Below are positions 36,684-47,900 of a DNA stretch of 64,000 bases, in pieces. The DNA lies in NCBI GenBank assembly GCA_030248135.1, contig JASANC010001861.1, forward strand, positions 62,001 through 126,000. Reading direction: 5' to 3'. Within the stretch, counting starts at the first letter, position 1, and each line of letters opens with the position of its first letter. The translations under genes and the position numbers were made by a program. This stretch comes from Theristus sp. LFF4_11 (taxonomy: Eukaryota; Nematoda; Chromadorea; Monhysterida; Xyalidae). The notes under the pieces are model-generated. The model searched no databases. It had not been told where the DNA came from and worked only from the letters and a program-made list of their open reading frames with translations.

Positions 36684-36700
36684 TTTCCGGAATCGGTGGG
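36492..36700 (+). repeat. tRNA-like SINE head disrupted by a long poly-G tract
   Basis: 36492-36543 contains a box-A-like TGGCTCGGTGGTTAGCAC within a tRNA-like 5' half (GCCTCCG acceptor-like start and a plausible anticodon arm). Instead of the T arm there are G runs from 36541, including one of about 80 bases of almost pure G (about 36609-36676). A CCCGGGTTTCCGGAATC box-B-like remnant follows. The predicted Gly/Pro-rich proteins here are homopolymer artefacts. Tract length may be unreliable in the assembly. Confidence 0.5.
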
Positions 36701-36909
36701 GGGCGTGCTTCAAATATTAAAAAAAAAAAAAAAAGAAAGAACTGAACGAATCATGATGACTCGTTGTTGAAAACCGAAAGAGAGAAAATGATTCGCATAG
36801 AAAAAATTGTTAAAAAGTGACAGCAACATTTTGATTTCGCTACCTTAAATAGCAAAAAGTTGGACAGACAGACAGACGGACAGACAAAGTAATATTTTAG
36901 TATAGTAGA

Positions 36910-37609
36910 TATCTAGATAACTGTCCACACACTGTTTGAAGTATCATATTATAAATACATACCCGACATTGACAAGACAAACAAGGAAAAAAATTCACCT
37001 ATTCAGATCAAGTCCAAATAAAAAATCAGAAAACCGAAAGTCCATTTGTCAGCCATGGTGGACGGAGTTGAACTTTGCAGCAAAAAAAACAAAGAAAATC
37101 ATCCGAAAGAGCTAGTTAGTACGGTTACGGTACAGTTCAAAGGAACTCGAACTGCTGCAGTAAACGCAAGACACAAACCAGACCGGATAGACTTTTACTC
37201 CGTGGGTCAAGCTAGCTCAGTGTTTCGGCATTAGAATATGGCACAGAGAAAGTCAACACAAAAACGTCCTGTTCCTCGCATAAAGTACCACGTCATGTTT
37301 TGTTTGGTTCGGACGCGATTTTGAAGCATTGTGAAGATGAAAACCGGGGGAGCAAGAGCAATCGAGGGGCTAGTTTCTTCAACCTAGCTCTTGAGCTGAA
37401 AATCGCCTTCAAATGTCGCTGTTGTTAGTGGTTGGAAGGCACCCAATCCTGCAGGCAACTGAAAAAAAACTCACAAAAACGGGTCATTTCCGACCTCCGA
37501 GTGCACTTGCGCCACCGATTAAAAAAGGTGGCACTTTATCACCACAGGAACACACGAAACCAAACGAAAGCGAGCGAAACCACACCCAAGAAACAAGACC
37601 TCCGGGGCG
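36910..37609. other. Convergent 3' intergenic region between Helitron 2 and the Aralar stop
   Basis: No gene recognised. It should include the 3' untranslated region of the minus-strand Aralar gene; no clear minus-strand poly(A) signal was identified. Confidence 0.4.
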
Positions 37610-38869
37610 CTACGTGCTATACAGGTGCTGCTGCTGGTCGCTGCCGTGCTGGTAGCTCGGCCGATTGCGCAGTTCGAACCGAGGCATGAACAGGCCGAAC
37701 TTGGACTCGATGCCGGCGAACGTGGCGCGCGCCAGACTGAAGCCGCCGATGTGGTCCGGGTTGGTGGACATGTCGTCCTGGAGTGTCCGGTGCGTCGGCA
37801 CCTCACTGCCGGCCGGTCGTGTGCCCCCGAAGTCCACGTAGAATATCCTCTGTAGCACCTCGTACGCCACCAGGGTGACGCCGAATTGCGGGGCGGACCG
37901 GAAGACGCGCGCCACCGAGCCCTTCCAGAACGCCGTGAAGCCCTCCTCAGCCATCACCTGGCAATACGCGCTTGCGTGTTTCGTCGGCTTTCTTGGTTTT
38001 TTTTAGTTTTATGTCATTCCTGACAATAAGATATTGGATTTTTCATTGGTTCTTAGTTTTCGTTTTATGTCATATTTGTCAATACGAGGTGTTTTTTCGG
38101 TTCTTAGTTTTTTCAGTTTTAAGTAATTTTAGGCGCACACGTGAGAGGATACGAATCGAGAAAGCGATTATAGCCGAACAGCTGTGAGCGCAGGGAGCTG
38201 GGCACAAAAATGTGGTCACGTACTCATCTTTCCAGACAATCAAGCACTTGTGCAGTTAGAACATGTTGAATCCCAGAGATGCATACCGTACTACTTCGGC
38301 GCACGCACCGTTAATTGGTAACTGGAACCGGTTTTTCGACCGCACGACACACACACCGGTGTCGCAGGTTTTGACCAACCAAAATAATCCAGTAACCCTT
38401 TGACCATAACACAACAAGCACGCATGTTCACCTTCTTATAGCAGTCGTACAGGCCGGAGTACGTGGTCTGTCCGGCCCTGGCGGCCACCTGCAAGCGCGT
38501 CTTGATCACATCGGCCGGGGTGACCAGAAACGCCGCGGGCACCCCCGCCACCAGTGCACTGCCGAAGAGGCTGCCCACGCCGTTGTGACCGTTTGAGTCG
38601 GCCGTGTTCAGTTTCATGTGCGCGTAGACGGGAAAGTAGATCGCCGAGAAGGGGATGTCGCGGAGAAAGCACGCGCGGGCGCCCTTGTACAGACCGAAGA
38701 AGCCGAGGTCACGCAGCACCGTGAATACGTTCACCTGTTGTGCGAAATTGTGAATTTTTACACGTTTTTTTTATTCGCGTTTTCTGGCTTTAGTAATTCT
38801 CGAGTGTATGGTGAGAGTTTATTCGTGGGTCTTCTTATGCAACGGTTATTTGTCGATAATAATAATAAT

Positions 38870-38900
<31 letters not shown>

Positions 38901-41900
38901 AATAACAATAACGAAAGATTGCGTTTTGAGACCGCTGGAAACGAGAATGGCCGCGGTGGTCGCGATTCACCGAACGTAAAAAACAACAAATTGCCTGAAA
39001 AATTGCAGCATACGCACAGAAAAAGCGAACAAACAATGATGCAAAACACAAATGACGCCAGGGAGAAAGGCACAACAGTCCGTCATGTTCTTCTGCGTGG
39101 AAAGATGCGTCGCAGAAACCAAAAAACCACAAAAGAAAGCACGTCACTAACTGGCAAATCGCAAACAACTAACAAAGATGCTGTGGGCTATTTTAATTGA
39201 GTTTCTTTGAGTCGTAACGCAACAAATCAGCGCGCGAGTTGTGAAACAACATGAAAAGCAATAGCAATTGGCAGGGGAAATCGCTACTGTTTTGCCATGA
39301 AGCCTCAAGATCGGACACTCACACACACATACACACGCAGTCACTATTTCTAGGATGAGTGACAAAACAGTTCAACCATCCTAACCTACAACTAAAATTC
39401 AGCCGAGAGACAACAAAAAACAACAGCAGCAACTCTCACTATAATCTAAAACTTCACATCCTTTCGAAACACTTCCAAAACGAAGTTTCAAAGAACATTC
39501 GAGTTTACTTGAGAAATGAGTGTTGACTTTTGGAAGAAATGAACAGATTTAGGACGCATGCAGGCGACAGAATTGAGACTTTTACACGCTATTGCAGAAA
39601 AAAGGCGAGCATTTTTTGCGAGGTCGCTCATTGGCCGATGGCGATTGACAAGGCGGAAACCAATAAACAGTCAGCTAGACTATCCAGAAAAAAGCCATAT
39701 TCATGACAGATCAAGCCCCCAGCCTCGTCATAAACACCCGACTCTGCAGAACTAAAGGGCAAAGCTTTCATTTTGGTTCACACTGTCATACGGTAGCACA
39801 CGGTGGACATAAGCAGTGGTCTTAGCACGGAATCACACACACTCGACACACCTAAGTACTGCAGCCTGCTGAATGTTCTACGCCACGAATACGATTTAAG
39901 GCCCGTCTATACCTGACGTATGCAAACGTACGTCGACGTATATGTCAGTATGAACGTTAGTATGCAATAACACGAGACCTAAAGTGACGTGACGTGCCGT
40001 ACGCGCAGGTATAAACGGGCCTGTAGTGTCAGCGAGCGAAAATACAACCTGTAACCAACCAAGAGGCGACGTTAAATAATCTCAGTGGATTAATAGTTTA
40101 GTGTTAGTGAAAACGTGAAAATCAATCTCTTCACAGTGCGAACAGTGTGAACAAAATGAAACAGAAGCCTCTTAAAACGTTTTTGTAATTGTGATCATAA
40201 AACCAATCACAGAGCTTTCACGAAGGCACACAAGAGCAAAAGAGACACCAGGCGTTGAAATACCGCACCTCTTACCTTCGGTGACTGGAATGAGTGGTTT
40301 TACAAGTTTAAAAAACGCGATGATAATGTCGAATAAATGTTTTTCATTTGGGGGGGGGGGGGGGTTATACAGGAAGCACTAATTAGCAGTTGATTTTCAG
40401 ACAAAAAGCATGTTTGGGTCCCATTTCAGGTTACGCATTTCTTCAGATGATATTTGGATCTCGTTCAGAATAGAAAATCCTTGCTGGAAAACTTGGCAGC
40501 TTTGGTGAAATTCAAACGAACACCAACCCTCGGCCCGGACGCGATTTCCCCGGCGACCTGCAGTCTAATCTTGACGATCTCGAGCGGATTCGTGAACATC
40601 ACCTGAAAAAGCACGCAACAAAATATGGAAACAATAAACAGCTCAATCAACGAAACTTTTCAGTTGAACGTTGATACACAAAAATATCGAGGAAATTCTG
40701 TGTTGAATCTCACAAAGTTTCAGCAATCCAACAAAAATCGCGAAATCAAGCAAGTTTCACCGGTAGGTGAAAAATTCACCACAGTCAATTCACCAAGTAA
40801 GTTTCACAACAAAAACAACGTGCGAACAAAAGCGAACCTGCGAGGCGCCCCCGCAGCCGCCAGCAACGACTTCACCCCAGACGGGCAGATGCCCCTGCAA
40901 GGTCAGTTTGTCGCGCACGAAATCGTTGGTCGTCAGTTTGATCGCCTTCTCCGGCGCCACACCGACCAGCTGCGGCAACAGACCGCGGTAGAGGCCTGGA
41001 TATGGCTGTTGTTTGTTGTGTCGACTTTCCAAAAATCACAACTTTCACTGACAACCACACACAACAGTTTTTCTTGCTCATTCTTGTGACATTCAGCTGC
41101 ATCGATTGGTTTTCCAGCCAACCATCTCGGTCAGACAGACACAATGCCAAAGCGCAAATAATGTGCATCATTGAAAACTGGAGTTTTCGAGCGGCGGTCA
41201 TAAAATGACCAAAAAAAGAAACAGTCAAACTCGGAAACATGTGAACAAAATACCTGTAAAAACAGAATCCCACCAAAAAATGAAAACTACAATCCAACTC
41301 AAGCACATATCCAACCAGCCCAGCTGATTGGTTGATGCTTGCATTCTAAGCATGGATTGTTGCGGAGGCGGAGTTTGGTTTGCACAGAATGCATGCATCA
41401 CGTGATCACCAACCAATCAGCTGGTTGGATGTGTTACAGAGAAACTATAAATCGACTCGATGTCGAGCATGTTGTCCGTAAGTTGGACTATCGAGCAAAC
41501 GCAGACAAGAGCAACACAAACCGAAGATGCCTTCGTGCCGGAGCACTTTCTTGAAGCAGTCGAACGAGTTCTTGTACATGATCTCGCCGATAAAGGAGCC
41601 AGTGCGTTGGTTCTGCATTCGTGTCTTCACCAAATCCACCGGGTAGACGGCCGTGGCGCCGCACGCACCCCCGATGGCGCCCATCGAGAATCTGTACATG
41701 TTCTCCAGAATCTGCAAAAACAAAACAGTGGCTGTGTGCCCAGCTTTGCTGGTTTGGAAACTGGTTTTATGCCTGACACTTACAATGTGTCGAATAAAAT
41801 CAATCAATCAATCGAAACAAACGGTGGGCGCGTGTTTTTTTTGGAATGAAGAAATTTTGCGCAAGAAATAAAAAAATGGGATGACGCGCTTTTGAAATGT

Positions 41901-44900
41901 ACAGCCGTTGGAAAAGTCGGTTGTTCTTGTTTGCGAACGGCTTTCGTGCACCATGGAACACAAACATGCACATCCCCTGACTGAAAATGAAGAAACAGAG
42001 ACCCATGGGATCGAAAAAATTTCTGCGTTGACAAATAGAGATTTGAAAAATTTGTGCAGCACTGACACACAGAGGAAACTGAAAATGTCAAACTTCGCAA
42101 ATCAAGTTGGTCCAAATCTTCGCAAACCAAGTTGGCCCAAAACTACGCAAACCAAGTTGGCCCAAAACTACGCAAACCAAGTTGGCCCAAAGCGTCGCAA
42201 ACCGAGTTGCCCCAAAACTTCGAAAAAAAACCAAGTTGCAAAGCGTCGCAAACCAACTTGCCCAAAAGCTTCGACAAAAGCCAAGTTGCCCCAAAACTTC
42301 GAAAAAGCCTAGTTGCTCCAACACTTCAAAAAACTCGAAAAAAGCCAAGTTGCCCGAAAACTTCGAAAAAAGCCAAGTTGCCCGAGAACGTCGCCAACCT
42401 GTATAAAGATGCCACGATCGCTCGGCTTCTCGACCGCCTTCAGGTTCATCAGTCGCCGTATGTACGAGACTCGCTTCAATCGTTCCGGATCGATCCGCTC
42501 CAAGTCTTCCATCGTGATGCCGTTCTGACCGGGACTCCGAATCTCGGCCAAGTGGAACAGAATGTTGATCTGTGTGAGTGGGAAAATGTGTGCGAATTTG
42601 CAAATTGGAAATCATCATTCAATAATTCCAGTTCTTGTAGTTTTTGTCGGAGTTTCCTGCTTCTCGCTATACAATAACATGTCACCCTCGTGTAGGGATG
42701 GCACGGAAATGAAACCGGTTTTTTACTGGTTTCTTTTCACGTCAAAAATAAAAAAAAAACGTTTTTTACCAACAGTAAAGCTGAATTTTCAGTCGTCGAA
42801 ACAAATCTAAAATTTAGTCGTCGAATCCACCACTCAATTGTGTTATTGAGTTCTGATGCCTGTTCTTGACTAGAACACCGTTGATTATTGTTCACAAAAC
42901 CGCGAAAAAACATCGTCAAAAATCCCCAACAGCAACAAAGAATGTGTGTGAGAAAATGTGAGGGAATTTGCAAACTGGCCATCAGAATTCAATAATTCCG
43001 GTTCTTGCAGTTTTTGTCGGCGTTTCCTGCTTCTCGCAAGATCGATGGCCGGATGGAACAGAACAACAACAACAAACGCGCAGCTCACCTCGGCCGGCGT
43101 GACGTGCGCGTAGCTCTGTGCGGCCAACAGGAACTCGTCCTGCGTCATCGCCGTGTTCAGGGCGCCCTTCGTGAACTGCAGATAGATGCGCTTCATCAGC
43201 TCCATCTTCGCGAGCAAATTGTTGAACGCCGCGTAGTACGGATAGCTGACCTGATGATGTGTGAAATGCACTGAGCTTTTGAAGTTGTAGGTTTTGCTTT
43301 TGATTGTTATATTTGTTAAGATCTCCTCCGACACTGCAAACTCCAACAAAACTATTCATGCGTGGATGAAAACGAAGCCAGTACATGAGATCTGAGTGAG
43401 CAGTAGTAATGCAGTCGGAGTGGTAAAAAGTTTCTTTGTCACACACCAATAGCACAAAAAACAAACACTGGCGAAATCAATGACAAAGCTTGAAGCTAAC
43501 CATCAAAACGATTTCTGGAACCTGTTCTGGTGTATATAGTTGTGTTTCAACTTCAAGAATATCACGAATGCCACGAAAAACGCACAGCACACAATCAAAT
43601 GCAGCCTCGCAGTAAATGCATGCTACTAATGAGGAAGCAAAAAAAAACTAGAAAAAAATGGACGAGACGAAAATGTAGTCGAAACAAACTCCATATAAAG
43701 CCTGCAAAAGAACCAACAGAAAAAAAAACTGCACGAACACAAAACTACAGAATTCAGGATCACAGCACGCACGGCACGTTCCAACTTCTTTCTACAAACG
43801 AGCCAAATTTCATTTTTTTCCTTACTAAATCGTCCGTATCGCCCGAGGAGCTGTGGCCACCACCACCAGAGTAACCATAAAAAATGGGAAGCAAAAACAG
43901 TATACTCGTACAGTCAGAATGAAAATATAAAATTTCATAAGAGAAAAACAAATCCAACAAAAAAGCAATGATCAAAAAGTTTTCAGTAGAAAAAAGGCTG
44001 AAAAAATCTCAAATCACATCCGCAACAAAATCTACTGTCAAATTGTTTGACAAGAAAACATTCGCAGAACGTTCCTTGCGGGCATGATGTGTTTTGAACG
44101 TGCTGTGCTGATTAGCTTGCTGATTGCTGATTGTTTCAAAATGCAGCCAATCACCACAAAACACTAAAAAGCCCGACAGCAAATTCCAAACTCCAACATA
44201 ACAACCGAAGTTCCATTCACATGTTCAGCTGCGATGGCTATGAAGACATGAATACACGTCTGCACTGAAATAAAAACGGCCGTGAAATTACAGTGAGTGA
44301 ATTCAGCACCGATTCAACCGCTCACGTGTTTATGCATACGCGCAATCATTCTTTCCAGCCATCAGCAGTCAATTTTGTCGCTGAGCACGCGAATGGAGTG
44401 AGAAAACTCAACAAAAAAGCAAAAAACAAAACAAAAACCAGCAATAATCAGTCGAACCTGATGACTGGTGGCGCCGCTAACGGTAACTAGATTGTTTCTA
44501 ACGAAGTCCGTCAGCAAATGATTCTTGACGGTGGTCATAATCTGCTGAAAGTCGAGCGACGTAATATGACCGGTGGCATTCTTGTCGTACCTGGAAAAAA
44601 GTTTTTTGTTGCTGGATTTTTGTGAACCTTGATTTGTTGTAAAGACGACGCGCAAAACGTAAATATTCGATTCGCAAGCATCAATAGGAGCGATGAAGTA
44701 AACAAACAGCACCGGTGTATAAAGTCCTACTCTGACGATAAATACAGTGCTTGAGTGTGGTGATCACACAGCAATGTTGCACAAGCGCAGTACGCACGCA
44801 TCCGCTGACACCCACGTGCTCTTATAATATTATCGCATGCTTGTGTGATCATGTTTGTTTGTCTCTGACCATGCCAAAATGCTGTGTGCAATTTGTATTC

Positions 44901-47900
44901 AGACAAGGAGCCCACAGAGCCACCCCAGCGACCTCCTGAACGCCTGAATGCCTTGTTCGTCGTAAAAATCGTGCAGCAACTCGCAGAATTCCAGATAGCT
45001 GATGTGCCGCGACTTGTCGCTGCAAACAGAAACGAAAAACTGTGAAGTGGCGAGCAGTAATTTTCACGTTCCACCTAGATCTGCTAAACCTGCGGTTGGT
45101 CTTTAATTCAACCAGAAAGATATCAAAGATCTATGACGGTGTGTGTCTCAGAATGTTTTCAAGCCCTTCCACGGTCTCAAAAAAACGTCAAAAAACACAC
45201 GCCGGCAGGTTCATGGGGAGCGACAGGGGGACCAAATGATTCGGCGACAGACAGTTGGCCCAGGCCATGTGACCTGTTACCGCCCAAATCAGGACAAGGA
45301 AACGCAGCACAACCGATTCAAAGCGCCCACCGACCTGCCAAAGTATCGTTTTATGAAGTTACAGTCAAAGTCGAAGTCCATCTCCATCACCGGCTGCGTG
45401 TGCCGGATGATTCGTTCGAACTCCGGAAAGTTCACTGTTTCAGAGCCGTCCGTGTCGAACATTTCGAAGGCCGTCAGATAGAGCGCGTCCGGGCTGCAAC
45501 GAAAAAACTAAGATTAGAAGAAATGAATAAGGTCACACTGCCAGCTGTTTCTCAACTCAGAACTGCTGTGTGTTTCGGGTGTTTGAGTAACGGACACACT
45601 ATACTCGTTATGGGCACTCGTAGTTGTGCCAGAGGCAAACCACGCCTACGTACAGGTGTATCTTGTTCGTTTCGAGTGGGTCGGATGGTTTTATTGGGCG
45701 TGCGTGCAGAGAAAGTTTTTGTTCATGTTCATCCACCCATTCTGATTCTTTACAATTTTTGATGTTAACAGAAAAGCGCGTTTTCCCAGTTTCGGGAAGT
45801 GTAACGGAAAATGAAAACGTTTCCTAAAAATCTGGCAATAGTACTTTGGTTGTTTTGTTTAGAGCCCGTGAAAAACTTGGTTTAGGTTCCTTCTTTTTTG
45901 TAATCTTGAACATCACTTGTCGATTTCCTGTTTGCCAAGAAATTTCACTCGACAATTTCGAAACCACTACCGCAACACTGCAGAAGTAAGCGGTGCGGAG
46001 GAATCGAAAAACATGTTTTTGTTCATTTTTCTGTTTATGTAAAAACGTTGTTTTGGAAATGGAGAGATTTCAGTGCTCCCTCCCTGTAAAGTACATTCAG
46101 CTGTCAACAATTTCCCGTTTGCAACCTGCATAATATCGCTTCAAAGTTCACGAATTCATCAAATGAAATCAGCCCGTCTTTCGTCGTGTCAACAGCACCG
46201 GCAATCAATTCCACCGTTTTTCGATTGTAGTTCGGCTCTTGCATCAGACCGAGGTACCTGAAAGAAAGAAAAAACAATAAAAAGCAAACGAACTTGGAAT
46301 TGTTTGAGCAAGTTTTTATTACAAACACACACACTCATCGTGGGCATTTTCATTAGCCATGTTAGTCATATTCTGCTTAGTTATTCTGTTAGTCATGTTG
46401 AGTTCGCTTGCCAACACCATATATTGTGCTATTGTTTTTCAATTTGTTCCGGTTTTTCTTTCAGCTTTTAGTTCCACAATCTTTTCACCGTCCCGTTTTA
46501 TTTGCTGCGTTGTCACATTGCAGTACAACAAAATTCCAATGTCATTGTTTCTCAAACGTACTAGATAAGATAAAAAAGGCGATTATATTGACAACAAACC
46601 CAGACGCCCCCAACAGACAGCTGATTTGTCGAAGATTGACGCCAAAAACACTTTGCAAATGTGAGATAAAATAAAAACGAGAAACCTTACTTGAACCTGA
46701 ACGTAAAAATATACACCGTCGGCATACCCCAAACAACCTGCTTGTTTTCAAATACAACAATTTACAGTTTTAAAACAGACAGACTGAAATTTTGTGTTTC
46801 ACTACACATAAAATTTCCACTAGACTATCACACTTGCGAAAAAGTAAAACCTTTGCCAAAACATCGGCCTCCGAGGAAAACAAAGAACCACAATTTGGTA
46901 ACAAACAATTGTTTCCGACAGCAACCTCTTGAGAAAAAACGCTTTACCCTGAACTAACTACAGAAGCTGTACGAACCAGAAACCACTGCAGACGACAGAA
47001 ATGGATGCAAAAGGTTTTCCTCGTTTCTTGTTTCCCACTGTGCCGTTGCTTCCATCCACTTCCAACACCAATCACGGAAGAGAAAACAAGAGAAGAAAAA
47101 CGTCCGCAAAACAAAATCTAACCGAGCCAACCACAACGCCAATTCTCCAAGAAAAATTCACTTGGAAACTAATAGAGAAAAGAAAAAAGCTAATACAACA
47201 ACGACGAAGGGTGAGAGAAAGACCAACGGGAAGACAAGAAAATAATGGAAAAATTCCATTTTCGAAACTGCTAAGCCGAACCGCAGAGTCCGTACACTAT
47301 CTAGGAGGAAGTAGACAACAGAAAAAACGAATAACCAGAGACCAGTAACACTGTTACTGTAACAGTCATTTTTTTCTTCCACGAACTGTGCCCTCAACGG
47401 CATTAGCAGGACGAATGCGAAGACAAGAAAAAATGCACAGCAGGCCGACTTATCCGTGGACCATTCATGAGCGCAGAACCAACAAAACAAACCCACCGTC
47501 TTGAGCAACATGGTTGACCAAGCAAACTACTCCTGTGGCAGTTTGAATCACCTAGGCGTTTTCTTGATCAACTTCACGTATTTAAGGCTTCGCTTACAGT
47601 CGAATTCGAAATCATAGGCACTTAGCCGATTGGTTCGGGGGATTGCTGTATGCTTTCTGTGCAAGGAAAGGAAAGGATGCATCACGTGATTGATCACCAA
47701 CTAATCAGCTAATTGCCTAATATTTAGAATTCGACTGTAGGTGGGGTTGTCTTGCGAGACTCATGAACACCCAAAACCGCTGGCTTTATTGTCCCACTAT
47801 TTGCCTCCATTTAGCACACGCAAAGTAACAGAGCGAAAACTTTTCTTCTCTCCCCCTCTGTTCTGCAGTCCAGCCATAGAGCGTGCGCGCAACATTTCCA

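Larger units (their letters stand above)
35151..36909 (-). mobile_element. Non-autonomous Helitron, copy 2
   Basis: Read on the minus strand it starts TCTACTATACTAAAATATTAC at 36909, between A and TC, and ends with CTAG at 35151 before a host T. The subterminal CCGTAGGCACGGGT is the same terminator motif as in the copy at 811-2059, although the stem is less perfect. Near the 5' end, TTTGTCTGTCCGTCTG matches TTTGATTGTTTGTCC of copy 1. It contains a tandem duplication of about 324 bp (35515-36160), a tRNA-like fragment and a very long poly-G tract. No Rep/helicase frame. Confidence 0.7.

Noticed and set aside
36417..36745. Poly-Pro/poly-Gly proteins
   Set aside because: Artefacts of a long poly-G tract inside a Helitron.
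42088..42677. Lys/Pro-rich and hydrophobic frames of about 180 codons on both strands
   Set aside because: They are translations of the intronic minisatellite and the antisense of Aralar exon 8.
45133..45762. 209-codon plus-strand frame
   Set aside because: It lies antisense to Aralar exon 4 and its flanking introns; the carrier frame with EF-hand sequence explains the coding bias.
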